This document shows positions 31,277 to 44,472 of a stretch of 64,000 nucleotides of DNA, piece after piece (positions within the stretch are counted from its first letter, which is position 1; each line of letters starts with the position of its first letter). The stretch covers positions 17,895,366 through 17,959,365 of the forward strand of contig NC_088777.1 of the NCBI RefSeq assembly GCF_954871325.1. The letters are read 5' to 3'. This DNA comes from Gordionus sp. m RMFG-2023 (lineage: Eukaryota; Nematomorpha; Gordioida; Chordodea; Parachordodidae). The notes beneath the pieces are model-generated. The model did no database searches. It was not told where the DNA came from and saw nothing but the letters and a program-made list of their open reading frames with translations. Position numbers and translations under genes: made by a program.

Positions 31277-31925
31277 GGGGCTTTAAAAAAGGGAACTCTT
31301 TAAATTGAGATCCGATATAGATGATCTCAAAAGATGTGTTAGAATTAATATTATTATTTTTATCATCCTTATTGGAAATATCATTAAAATATTCTAGAAC
31401 ATTAGATCTGGTTTTGTTAAGTGATTTTTATATAATGTTGAGTTGGATGATCATATATATAATTGATGAACTAATCTAAGGATATGTCTATCCTTATTTA
31501 TTGAGTTCATCTCTAGTTTCAATCGACATTTTTTGGAATTAAGTATCATGAGTTGTATACATTTGAAAAAATAATTTGCTATCAAATTTTTTTCCATCAT
31601 TATGTCTGGTAAACTTTTGAAGTAGTAGGCCAATTTTTTATTTAATTTTGTTTAGCTAATTTGGGAATGTGCTTCCTGTGTTATATTAATTAATTATAAT
31701 TATTCATGCCTTTATTGCTGATTTATTTTTTGGCTTGCATAATTTGCATGTAACTTAGAGTTTGGTATCTAGATTTCCTTTCATTTAATCGTAAAATACT
31801 CCTGATAGGTTAAAATCAAAATTAAATATTTGTGGAGTTAGCTCTATAATTTCTATCTCAAGATCCCCTTCTTTATTTTTCCTTTTCCTATATAAAATAT
31901 CTATATTAAATCTATATATATTTAT
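31277..31925. other. AT-rich intergenic DNA, possible transposon scraps
   Basis: A 60-codon minus-strand frame at 31451-31633 has no recognisable domain and starts at a TTG. A CKLC motif in the minus strand near 31735 could be a zinc-finger remnant but is isolated. Confidence 0.3.
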
Positions 31926-32137
31926 TAGTGTTGCTAAACGCTCGTTTTGAGCCGATTTTTAAAAATGGCCAATTCAATTTAGCCAGAAAAATATTGCCTA
32001 AGCTTTGAGTTTTCGAGAATATATGTCATGACCTTTGTTTTTTCTATGAACAAAGGATTGCGTAATATTTTTCTGGATGAAATATTGAGTTGGCCATTTT
32101 TAAAAATCGGCTCAAAACAAGCCGTTTAACAACATTA
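31926..32137. mobile_element. hAT MITE family 1, intergenic copy
   Basis: A 212-bp element from TAGTGTTGCTAAACGCTCG to AGCCGTTTAACAACATTA. Perfect 8-bp repeats ATATTTAT flank it (31918-31925, 32138-32145). Internal motifs match the 26160 copy. Confidence 0.92.
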
Positions 32138-32667
32138 ATATTTATGAATACGAGAAAGATGCCTTGAAAAAAGTGAAAGAATTTTTCAATATATTTAATT
32201 TATTTAAATTATAAATAAAAATATTAAAAATAGTTATAAATTCATGATTTATAAATATTAATCAAAATTTTCTAAAGTATAAATAAGTAGCTATATTAGC
32301 TATAGCTACTCGAAAAAAAATAGCAGCGATGTTAATTAGTTATTTTTTTTATTAAAGACGCATTGCTACCGATCTCTACTCAAAAAATGTAGCGCGCTAT
32401 AGGTGGCGAGTTTTAAAAATTATAAAGAATAAATTGACATCTCATAATTTATTACCCCTAATTAAAACTGTGATTAAAATTTTTTAAAAAACGACATCAA
32501 TTATCTATATTTTTTTTATAAAAAATTAAATATAGTATTAATCGTATTTATATGTGCACAGAAATTGCGTTAAATCTAAACTGAAATTTATTATTATTAG
32601 AAGAAAAATTGCAATTTTTTTTTAAAGTTAGCAACGGTTTAATTAAGCTAATTTAAATGAAAAATTA

Positions 32668-32828
32668 TAGACCCAAAACTGGCCCAAGCCAATTTAAAAA
32701 AATTTTAATAACCCAGGCCCGCTAGATCGAAAAAAATCACAAAGGTCTCTAGTTTTAAAATATAAGACTCGGCTCGGGTATTTTAAATAAAATTAAAATG
32801 GGTTTGGGGTCGGGCCTGCAGGTCTCTG
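32668..32828. repeat. hAT MITE family 2-related repeat
   Basis: The right end GGGCCTGCAGGTCTCTG is the inverse of the family-2 tip CAGAGACCTGCAGGCC. The left end (TAGACCCAAAACTGGCCC) is diverged. The interior alternates GGCC-type and A/T stretches. No clear target duplication. Confidence 0.6.
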
Positions 32829-35800
32829 ATATATATATTATATTTACTCCTCATTATATTTTTTAGAAAATAAACTTAGGAAAGGTTTAAGCCAATGCAT
32901 GGAGTTGTAAATTATATCTTATTTATAAATTATTTATTTAAAAGTAATATTTTAAACATATTTTCTGGCCATATTCTTCAAGAATTTTTTCTGAAGGCAG
33001 TTTTAGTTTTCTTTTATTGTAAAAAATTACAAATAAGATAATAACGATTAAAAAAAACTTCGTATAAAACACTCAAATTAATATAATATAAATAGTTCGC
33101 AGATTATCTATGATAAGGATATTAAGAAAATCTTCACTAAACATATCAACATGATATATTATATAGAAATCAAAACTGTACTTTTGGCCAAAATTCTACT
33201 AATGAGGGGGGGGGGAATATTAGGTGGGGTTTTTCCCATTCATTTTATTGGAGATATTTAGGTTCAATGTCGGCTTTTGGTTATGTTATATGTTTTTTAA
33301 AATAGTTGTGAATTTTTACTTCCTTTTTATTATTAAATTATTAATTTTACTTATTTTTCTTTTAAATTATTATTTATTTATATATTATATTTTATAAGAA
33401 AGGAGGAGTGGGGTAGTGTGAGGGAATTTTTATTAGCCAAAATCATATTTACGAAAATAGGCACTTATATTCGCAAATCGTGCTTCCCCAATGGTATATC
33501 TTTTAAGGCTCTTTAATATTTTTAGAAGAATAAAAAGATAGTTCTGTCTTGTTAGTTTTAAGGAACTTCGCCGATATCTGAATTAAATGATAGCCACCCA
33601 TAGCAATATCCACAGATAACATATTTTCAGATCAAATTGTATATCATCTCATTAAGAATATATAATAAAATCAAATATTTGGTAAATATAGCTTATCTTC
33701 CTTTTTAAACGTAACATAGAGATTGTCAACGACACAAACACTTTCAAATGTTATTATATTTCTTAACACTCCTGAATATCTAAGATTTTATGTTTTACTA
33801 CATTCTGGGATAAAAGTACTGTATTCTAAAAAGGGTATTGTCATTGAAATTTTAAATTTTCCATGTCATTATCACTAGTATCATTTATCCTGCGTTTCCT
33901 GATTTTTTTTTGCGTTCTATTCTACTTTTTGATCCCACAATATTAAATATTTATCAATTATAATGTTATATAAGAGGAGATTAGAACCCAAATCAAAACC
34001 TGGAACTCCCCGAAGCATAAATTTAGGAACCTAAGCCATAGCTGAGAACCTTCTTTTAAAGTGGAAGGATTCCTGAATCGGTTCTTATAAAAGTGTAGGT
34101 AATTTATATAAATGTTTAAAATGTTGTGGGGTTCATTTTAGAGGGTTTATTTACTGTTTATATTTTTTTAAATTTTCCTTTACTGCCTTGACAGAGTTTG
34201 GTAACTGAACCAGTAGCTGGAATTCTTAAATTCGCATCCAATTTTGGGACTGGACTGGAACCAGAACTCACCTTTTATAGAATTTTAGGAACCAAAACAC
34301 TTTAAAAAAATACAATAGAGAACCGAATCCATAACTTTTTTTCAGATAAGGATTATTAGATTTAATAATTTCGTTTTGAATTTATTTAATAATCAGAGTT
34401 AAAAAAAATTTTGAAACGTTATACTGATTTTTACCATAGTATCAGAATTTAGAGTTCAATCCAAAGAGAAATCTGTTCTTTATCATATGCCCTAAACTTT
34501 ACAAAAAATCCCGAGCCATGTTATAAAATATAATGTATAATAAACTTCCATGCCTTTATTTTACAAAATTATAAATATAGGGTAACAACCTTCAATTTAT
34601 TTCAGGTGCCATCTTTAATTTTATATTATTTTAAACGGTTTTAGAATGAATAAAATGCAATAAATTTTAATTAAATTTTATAATTATATAATAATTGTTT
34701 TAAAAATACATCAAATAAAAATTATTAAATATTATGAAAATACAGTTCTTAATTATAATTTTTTCAAAAACTTCTACTGAATTGACTATCCTCCTGGTAA
34801 TAAATTATTGATCAGCAATATAGCATTTTTCCCACAAGTTTAGCCTTTGAGGATTATGATCGAATTCTAATTCCCTTTTTAGTTAATTGTGTGTTAGAGT
34901 CAAAATCATATCCATAGAGATCTTAACTATTTCTTTCGTTTAATAAAAAAATTACTACACCGAACCTAGTATTCCCCAACTCTTAATTCTTGTTTTAGAA
35001 ATAAATCCAAGTATAAATTTTTTTTTAATAAAAAATTGAACTGAAAACGATGATTTTTAATTTTTCAAGAAAGGTGAAAAATAATATAATTATAAGCGCT
35101 AGAGGAAAATAATAAATTTTCATATTTTTTATTTATTGGAATGATAAAATTTAGAAATAATTTAAAATTTTGCAGAAAAAGGCCGGTCTGAATTAAAAAA
35201 TTAAAATCCAACCCCCCCTTCCCCCCTGGCCGATCTAAGTTGGGTCAGATTCAGACAACTCCGATGAAAAATTAATTTTAAAATTATTTTCTAAATAAAT
35301 TAGTTCTCCTGTAAAATTGAAAATGGAGATAAAAAAATAATAAAGAAATAATCAATTGAACGATTATTTTTAAAAAGAATATGATTTTATATATGACTCT
35401 GAGAAAATAAAATTTCTAAAGTAAAAGAGATAGTTTAAAGGTAATGTTCATCTATAAATTAATTTTTTATCAGAATATATATGTTTTGAACTAAGTTTGC
35501 GATTAAAAGAAATCAAAAAATTGTGGCTAGATTTTAAATTTTCTATCGATATTATATATTTATAAAAGATGTTCTATTCTAATATAAGTCTGGCAGGGTT
35601 GTAGTATCTCGAATACTTGTATTTATTTGAAATTAGAAAGTATTATTTTTATTACTTTTAATTTTTTTAATTATGAATTGAATTATAAATGATAAATACA
35701 CAAATAATTTATCATTGTTAATTTTGTTGATGATATATTTTTCATCCTATTTTATTAAATGAGTGATTTATTTACATAAGGTAAAAAAATTATATAGTTT

Positions 35801-36092
35801 ATTTTTATTTTTATTCTTTTATTTTATTTTATTATTTTACTTTTGTTTTTTATTTAAAATAAAAAATATGACAGAAATATTATATATAAAAAAACATATA
35901 TTGTATTTAAAAATATTATTTTTAAAGGCTAAAGAAAATTTCTAAGGATAGAAAAGGATGACTAAAAAGGACTATAAAAAAGGATTTGGGGTCATTTAAG
36001 GCAGGAGTGGGTGCTTAGGAAGTTGAATCGACAGATTTCAAAGAAGATCCTATGTTGTAGATAAAATCCTTTGTGATCTTCAGTGTCGAACG
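32829..36092. other. AT-rich subtelomeric DNA, no gene recognised
   Basis: Only short, AT-biased open frames occur. Features seen are a G run near 33207-33216, a stretch rich in GGAACC/GGTTCC-type motifs at 33985-34340, and C-rich CCCCCCTTCCCCCC near 35212-35225. None could be tied to a gene or a complete transposon. Confidence 0.4.
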
Positions 36093-36306
36093 TTAATTTT
36101 TTCCGAGGTTTTTGATTAATTGAGAAGCTTCGTTCTCAAAGACTAACAGGGTGTTGGTAACTGGGTATAAAAATAGTAAAAGATCAAAGTACCCGTTTCT
36201 TTTCAAAGTTTTGGCGTGAGCCAAGACGAAATGAGAATTGTATGATTTTGCTGTAAAATCAATAAAAGTGTGGTCCAAGGCTAGGGGAATGCCGTTAAAT
36301 CAAGGG
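36093..36306. other. Junction between single-copy-like DNA and the telomeric-type array
   Basis: The last non-repetitive sequence before the array. A 61-codon minus-strand frame (36093-36278, starting at TTG) and less AT-biased composition stand out from the neighbouring DNA. I cannot assign a function. It might be the 5' end of a degraded subtelomeric gene. Confidence 0.3.
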
Positions 36307-36346
36307 TTAGGGTTAAGGTTAGAGTTAATGTTAGGGTTAGGGTTAA
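36307..36346 (+). repeat. First (most internal) TTAGGG-type tract
   Basis: Only about seven hexamers (TTAGGG, TTAAGG, TTAGAG, TTAATG). It marks the centromere-side edge of the array and leads directly into the first long spacer. Confidence 0.85.
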
Positions 36347-38525
36347 CTTACAATAGATATCTGTTAATGCTATTTCATATATTATATCTATCCTTAATTA
36401 CTCTAATTAACAGTACTTCAATTAATTTTTACTATGTTCCCAACATATGAATTTTTTCACCGATGTTAGAAAATTTAATATGCTAAGACATATTTATTAA
36501 TTATTTAAGTGCATAATATGATTTTTGTAGTAATTATCTATGTCTTAGTAACTCGTAAAATTAAATAAAATAATTTTGTAAAAATCAAATAATAATTGTG
36601 CAAAATCCTCTATGATTTTTTAAAAAAAATATAAGGAAAGCAGATAAAATTTTAGCTTTTTTAAAATTTATTTCGATTGAAGAAATTTAAAGAATTTAGG
36701 GTTAGGGTTAGAGTTAGGGTTAACTTACAATAGATATCTGTTAGTGCAATTTCATATATTATATCAAAAATCAAATAATAATTGTGCAAAATCTTCTATG
36801 ATTTTTTAAAAAAATATAAGGAATGCATATAAAATTTTAAGCTTTTATTAAAATTTATTTTGTTTGAAGAAATTTAAAGCATTTAGGGTTAGCATTAGGG
36901 TTAGAGATAGGGTTAGGGTTAAGGTTAAGGTTAGGGTTACGGTTAGGGTTAAGGTTTGGGTTAATGTTAGGGTTAGGGTTAGGGCAAAAGGTAGGGTTAA
37001 TGTTAAGGTTAGGGTTAACTTACAATAGATATCTGTTAATGCTATTTCATATATTATATCTATCCTAAATTACTCTAATTAACAGTACTTCAAGTAATTT
37101 TTACTATGTTCCCAACATATGAATTTTTTAATTAATATTTATTATTTTCACCGATTTTAGAAAATTTAATATGCTACATATTTTATAATTATTTCAGTGC
37201 ATAATATGATTTTTGTAGAAATTAGCTATGTCTTAGTATCTCGTAAAATTAAATAAAATAATTTTGTAAAAATCAAATAATAATTGTGCAAAATATTCTA
37301 TGATTTTTTAAAAAAATATAAGGAAAGCATATAAAATTTTAAGCTTTTATTAAAATTTATTTTGATTGAAGAAATTTAAAGCATTTAGGGTTAGCATTAG
37401 GGTTAGAGATAGGGTTAGGGTTAAGGTTAGGGTTACGGTTAGGGTTAAGGTTTGGGTTAATGTTAGGGTTAGGGTTAGGGTTAGGGCAAAAGGTAGGGTT
37501 AATGTTAAGGTTAGGGTTAACTAGATTTATGTTAATGCTATTTCATATATTATATCTATCCTTAATTACTCTAATTAACAGTACTTCAAGTAATTTTTAC
37601 TATGTTCCCAACATATGAATTTTTTAATTAATATTTATTATTTTCACCGATTTTACAAAATTTAATATGCTACATATTTTATAATTATTTCAGTGCATAA
37701 TATGATTTTTGTAGAAATTAGCTATGTCTTAGTATCTCGTAAAATTAAATAAAATAATTTTGTAAAAATCAAATAATAATTGTGCAAAATCCTCTATGAT
37801 TTTTTAAAAAAATATAAGGAAAGTATATAAAATTTTTAGCTTTTATTAAAATTTATTTTGATTGAAGAAATTTAAAGCATTTAGGGTTAGCATTAGGGTT
37901 AGAGATAGGGTTAGGCATAGGATTAGGGTTAGGGTTAAGGTTAAAGTTAGGGTTAGAGTTTGGGGTAGGGTTAGGGTTAAGGTTAGGGTTAATGTTGTAA
38001 CGGTTAGGTTAGGTTAGGGTTAGGGTTAGGATTAGGGTTATGGTTAGGGTTAGTGTTAGGGTTTAGGATAGGGTTAATAATTAGGGTTAGGGTTAGGGTG
38101 AGGGTTAAGGTTAGGGTTAGTTTTAGGGTTGGGGTTAGGGTTAGGGTTAGTGTTAAGGTTAGGGTTAAGGTTAGGGTTAATGTTAGAGTTAGGGTTAGAG
38201 TTAGGGTTAGGGTTAGGATTAGGGTTAGGGTTAAGGATAGGGTTAATGTTAGGGTTAGGGTTAGGGTTAGGGTTAAGGTTAGGGTTAGAGTTAAGATTAC
38301 GGTTAGGGTTAGGGTTAGGGTTAAGGTTAGGGTTAATGTTAGGGTTATGGTAAGGGTTAGGGTTAGGTTTAAGGTTAGTGTTAGGGTTAGGGTTAGTGAT
38401 AAAGTTAGGGTTAAGGTTAGGGTTAGAGTTAGGGTTACGGTTAGATTTAGGGTTATAGTTAAGGTTAGGGTCAGGGTTAGGGTTAAGGTTAGGGTTAGGG
38501 TTAAGGTTAGGGTTAATGTTAGGGT

Positions 38526-41177
38526 TAACTTATAATAGATATCTGTTAGTGCTTATACATATATTATATCTATCCTTAATTACTTTAATTAACAGTACTT
38601 CAAGTAATTTTTACTATATATTCCAAACATATGAATTTTTTAAGTAATATTTATTATTTTCACCTATTTTAGAAAATTTAATATGCTACATATTTATAAT
38701 TATTTCACTGCATAATATGATTTATGTAGAAATCAGCTATGTCTTAGTATCTCGAAAAATTAAATAAAAGATTAACTTACAATAGATATCTGTTAGTGCT
38801 ATTTCATATATTATATTAAAATCAAATAATAATTGTGCAAAACCCTCTATGATTTTTTATATAAATATAAGGAAAGCATATAAAATTTTTAACTTTTATT
38901 TAAATTTATTTTAATTGAAGAAATTTAAAGCATTAAGGGTTAGCATTAGGGTTAGAGATAGGGTTAGGCATAGGATTAGAGTTAGGGTTACGGTTAGATT
39001 TAGGGTTATAGTTAAGGTTAGGGTCAGGGTTAGGGTTAAGGTTAGGGTTATGGTTAAGGTTAGGGTTAATGTTAGGGTTAGGGTTAACTTATAATAGATA
39101 TCTGTTAGTGCTTATACATATATTATATCTATTCTTAATTACTTTAATTAACAGTACTTCAAGTAATTTTTACTATATATTCCAAACATATGAATTTTTT
39201 AAGTAATATTTATTATTTTCACCTATTTTAGAAAATTTAATATGCTACATATTTATAATTATTTCACTGCATAATATGATTTATGTAGAAATCAGCTATG
39301 TCTTAGTATCTCGAAAAATTAAATAAAAGGTTAAATTACAATAGATATCTGTTAGTGCTATTTCATATATTTTATCTAAAATCAAATAATAATTGTGCAA
39401 AACCCTCTATGATTTTTATATAAATATAAGGAAAGCATATAAAATTTTTAACTTTTATTTAAATATATTTTGATTGAAGAAATTTAAAGCATTTAGGGTT
39501 AGCATTAGGGTTAGAGATAGGGTTAGGCATAGGATTAGGGTTAGGGTTAAGGTTAAAGTTAGGGTTAGGGTTATGGTTAGGGTAGAGTTTGGGTTAGGGT
39601 TAGGGTTAGGATTAAGGTTAAGATTAGGGTTAGGGTTAGGGTGAGGGTTAAGGTTAGGGTTAGTGTTAGGGTTGGGGTTAGGGTTAGGGTTTGTGTTAAG
39701 GTTAGGGTTAGGGTTAGGGTTAAGGTTAGGGTTAATGTTAGGGTTAGGATTAGAGTTAGGGTTACGGTTAGGGTTAGGATTAGGGTTAGGGTTAAGGTTA
39801 GGGTTAATGTTAGGGTTAGGGTTGAGGTTAGGGTTAGAGTTAGGGTTAGGGCTAGGGTTAAGGTTAGGGTTAGAGTTAGGGTTAGAGTTAAGATTACGGT
39901 AAGTGTTAGGGTTAGGGTTAGGGTTAAGGTTAAGGTTAAGGTTAGGGTTAATGTTAGGGTTAGAGTTAGGGTTACGGTTAGGGTTAGGGTTAAGGTTAGG
40001 TTTAGGGTTAGGGTTAGGGTTAAGGTTAAGGTTAGGGTTATGGTTAAGGTTAGGGTTAATGTTAGGGTTAGGGTTAACTTATAATAGATATCTGTTAGTG
40101 CTTATTCATATATTATATCTATCCTTAATTACTTTAATTAACAGTACTTCAAGTAATTTTTACTATATATTCCAAACTTATGAATTTTTTAAGTAATATT
40201 TATTATTTTCACCGATTTTAGAAAATTTAATATGCTAAGACATATTTATTATTATTTAAGTTCATAATATGATTTTTGTAGTAATTATCTATGTCTTAGT
40301 AACTCGTAAAATTAAATAAAATAATTTTGTGAAAATCAAATAATAATTGTGCAAAATCTTCTATGATTTTTTAAAAAAATATAAGGAAAGCATATAAAAT
40401 TTTAAGCTTTTATTAAAATTTATTTTGATTGAAGAAATTTAAAGCATTCAGGGTTAGCATTAGGGTTAGAGATAGGGTTAGGGTTAAGGTTAGGGTTACG
40501 GTTAGGGTTAAGGTTAAGGTTTGGGTTAATGTTAGGGTTATGGTTAGGGCAAAAGGTAGGGTTAATGTTAAGGTTAGGGTTAACTTACAATAGATATCTG
40601 TTAATGCTATTTCATATATTATATCTATTCTTAATTACTCTAATTAACAGTACTTCAAGTAATTTTTACTATGTTCCCAACATATTTATTTTTTAATTAA
40701 TATTTATTATTTTCACCGATTTTAGAAAATTTAATATGCTACATATTTTATAATTATTTCAGTGCATAATATGATTTTTGTAGAAATTAGCTATGTCTTA
40801 GTATCTCGTAAAATTAAATAAAATAATTTTGTAAAAATCAAATAATAATTGTGCAAAATCCTCTATGATTTTTTAAAAAAAATATAAGGAAAGCAGAAAA
40901 AATTTTAGCTTTTTTTAAAATTTATTTCGATTGAAGAAATTTAAAGAATTTAGGATAAGGGTTAGGGTTAGAGTTAGGGTTAACTTACAATTGATATCTG
41001 TTAGTGCTATTTCATATATTATATTGATAATCAAATAATTATTGTGCAAAATCCTCTATGATTTTTTAAAAAAATATAAGGAAAGTATATAAAATTTTTA
41101 GCTTTTATTAAAATTTATTTTGATTGAAGAAATTTAAAGCTTTTAGGGTTAGCATTAGGGTTAGAGATAGGGTTAGG
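38526..41177 (+). repeat. Segmental duplication 1, copy A
   Basis: Spacers and hexamer blocks of this interval reappear almost base for base at 41820-44472. The offset is 3295 bp at the right edge and 3293 bp near 38771. The match includes a block with the unusual GTTTGTGTTAAGG variant and the GTAAGTGTTAGGG break. Confidence 0.88.
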
Positions 41178-41819
41178 CATAGGATTAGGGTTAGGGTTAA
41201 GATTAAAGTGTGGGTTAGAGTTTGAGGTAGGGTTAGGGTTAAGGTTAGGGTTAATGTTGTTACGGTTAGGGTTAGGGTTAATGTTAGGGTTAATATTAGG
41301 GTTAGGGTTTGGATTAGGGTTATGGTTAGGGTTAGGGTTTAGGATAGGGTTAATGGTTAATGTTAGGGTTAGGGTTAAGGTTAGGGTTAGGGTGAGGGTT
41401 AAAGTTAGGGTTAATGTTAGGGTTGGGGTTAGGGTTAGGGTTAGTGTTAAGGTTAGGGTTAGGGTTAAGGTTAGGGCTAATGTTAGGGTTAGGGTTATAG
41501 TTTGGGTTACAGTTAGGGTTAGGATTAGGGTTAGGGTTAAGGATAGGGTTAATGTTAGGGTTAGGGTTAAGGTTAGGGTTATGGTTAGGGTTAAGGTTAG
41601 GGTTAGGGTTAGAGTTAAGATTACGGTTAGGGTTAGGGTTAAGGTGAGAGTTAGGGTTAGTAATAAAGTTAGGGTTAAGGTTAGGGTTAAGGTTAGGGTT
41701 AATGTTAGGGTTAGAGTTAGGGTTACGGTTAGGGTTAGGGTTAGGGTTAAAGTTAAGGTTAGGGTTAGGGTTAAGGTTAGGGTTATGGTTAAGGTTAGGG
41801 TTAATGTTAGGGTTAGGGT

Positions 41820-44472
41820 TAACTTATAATAGATATCTGTTAGTGCTTATACATATATTATATCTATTCTTAATTACTTTAATTAACAGTACTTCAAGTA
41901 ATTTTTACTATATATTCCAAACATATGAATTTTTTAAGTAATATTTATTATTTTCACCTATTTTAGAAAATTTAATATGCTACATATTTATAATTATTTC
42001 ACTGCATAATATGATTTATGTAGAAATCAGCTATGTCTTAGTATCTCGAAAAATTAAATAAAAGATTAACTTACAATAGATATCTGTTAGTGCTATTTCA
42101 TATATTATATCTAAAATCAAATAATAATTGTGCAAAACCCTCTATGATTTTTTATATAAATATAAGGAAAGCATATAAAATTTTTAACTTTTATTTAAAT
42201 TTATTTTAATTGAAGAAATTTAAAGCATTAAGGGTTAGCATTAGGGTTAGAGATAGGGTTAGGCATAGGATTAGAGTTAGGGTTACGGTTAGATTTAAGG
42301 TTATAGTTAAGGTTAGGGTCAGGGTTAGGGTTAAGGTTAGGATTATGGTTAAGGTTAGGGTTAATGTTAGGGTTAGGGTTAACTTATAATAGATATCTGT
42401 TAGTGCCTTTACATATATTATATCTATTCTTAATTACTTTAATTAACAGTACTTCAAGTAATTTTTACTATATATTCCAAACATATGAATTTTTTAAGTA
42501 ATATTTATTATTTTCACCTATTTTAGAAAATTTAATATGCTACATATTTATAATTATTTCACTGCATTATATGATTTATGTAGAAATCAGCTATGTCTTA
42601 GTATCTCGAAAAATTAAATAAAAGGTTAAATTACAATAGATATCTGTTAGTGCTATTTCATATATTTTATCTAAAATCAAATAATAATTGTGCAAAACCC
42701 TCTATGATTTTTATATAAATATAAGGAAAGCATATAAAATTTTTAACTTTTATTTAAATATATTTTGATTGAAGAAATTTAAAGCATTTAGGGTTAGCAT
42801 TAGGGTTAGAGATAGGGTTAGGCATAGGATTAGGGTTAGGGTTAAGGTTAAAGTTAGGGTTAGGGTTATGGTTAGGGTAGAGTTTGGGTTAGGGTTAGGG
42901 TTAGGATTAAGGTTAAGATTAGGGTTAGGGTTAGGGTGACGGTTAAGGTTAGGGTTAGTGTTAGGGTTGGGGTTAGGGTTAGGGTTTGTGTTAAGGTTAG
43001 GGTTAGGGTTAGGGTTAAGGTTAGGGTTAATGTTAGGGTTAGGATTAGAGTTAGGGTTACGGTTAGGGTTAGGATTAGGGTTAGGGTTAAGGTTAGGGTT
43101 AATGTTAGGGTTAGGGTTGAGGTTAGGGTTAGAGTTAGGGTTAGGGCTAGGGTTAAGGTTAGGGTTAGAGTTAGGGTTAGAGTTAAGATTACGGTAAGTG
43201 TTAGGGTTAGGGTTAGGGTTAAGGTTAAGGTTAAGGTTAGGGTTAATGTTAGGGTTAGAGTTAGGGTTACGGTTAGGGTTAGGGTTAAGGTTAGGTTTAG
43301 GGTTAGGGTTAGGGTTAAGGTTAAGGTTAGGGTTATGGTTAAGGTTAGGGTTAATGTTAGGGTTAGGGTTAACTTATAATAGATATCTGTTAGTGCTTAT
43401 TCATATATTATATCTATCCTTAATTACTTTAATTAACAGTACTTCAAGTAATTTTTACTATATATTCCAAACTTATGAATTTTTTAAGTAATATTTATTA
43501 TTTTCACCGATTTTAGAAAATTTAATATGCTAAGACATATTTATTATTATTTAAGTTCATAATATGATTTTTGTAGTAATTATCTATGTCTTAGTAACTC
43601 GTAAAATTAAATAAAATAATTTTGTGAAAATCAAATAATAATTGTGCAAAATCTTCTATGATTTTTTAAAAAAATATAAGGAAAGCATATAAAATTTTAA
43701 GCTTTTATTAAAATTTATTTTGATTGAAGAAATTTAAAGCATTCAGGGTTAGCATTAGGGTTAGAGATAGGGTTAGGGTTAAGGTTAGGGTTACGGTTAG
43801 GGTTAAGGTTAAGGTTTGGGTTAATGTTAGGGTTATGGTTAGGGCAAAAGGTAGGGTTAATGTTAAGGTTAGGGTTAACTTACAATAGATATCTGTTAAT
43901 GCTATTTCATATATTATATCTATTCTTAATTACTCTAATTAACAGTACTTCAAGTAATTTTTACTATGTTCCCAACATATTTATTTTTTAATTAATATTT
44001 ATTATTTTCACCGATTTTAGAAAATTTAATATGCTACATATTTTATAATTATTTCAGTGCATAATATGATTTTTGTAGAAATTAGCTATGTCTTAGTATC
44101 TCGTAAAATTAAATAAAATAATTTTGTAAAAATCAAATAATAATTGTGCAAAATCCTCTATGATTTTTTAAAAAAAATATAAGGAAAGCAGAAAAAATTT
44201 TAGCTTTTTTTAAAATTTATTTCGATTGAAGAAATTTAAAGAATTTAGGATAAGGGTTAGGGTTAGAGTTAGGGTTAACTTACAATTGATATCTGTTAGT
44301 GCTATTTCATATATTATATTGATAATCAAATAATTATTGTGCAAAATCCTCTATGATTTTTTAAAAAAATATAAGGAAAGTATATAAAATTTTTAGCTTT
44401 TATTAAAATTTATTTTGATTGAAGAAATTTAAAGCTTTTAGGGTTAGCATTAGGGTTAGAGATAGGGTTAGG
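41820..44472 (+). repeat. Segmental duplication 1, copy B
   Basis: Near-identical to 38526-41177, including private variants in the block at 42790-43372. One visible difference is GGGTGACGG at 42935, against GGGTGAGGG in copy A. The two copies are separated by one large unique block (41178-41819). They diverge after TTAGGCAT at about 44472. Confidence 0.88.

Noticed and set aside
31451-31830. Possible BED-finger hAT N-terminus on the minus strand (CKLC motif near 31735)
   Set aside because: Only one Cys pair is visible and no His pair or downstream transposase follows; too weak to call.
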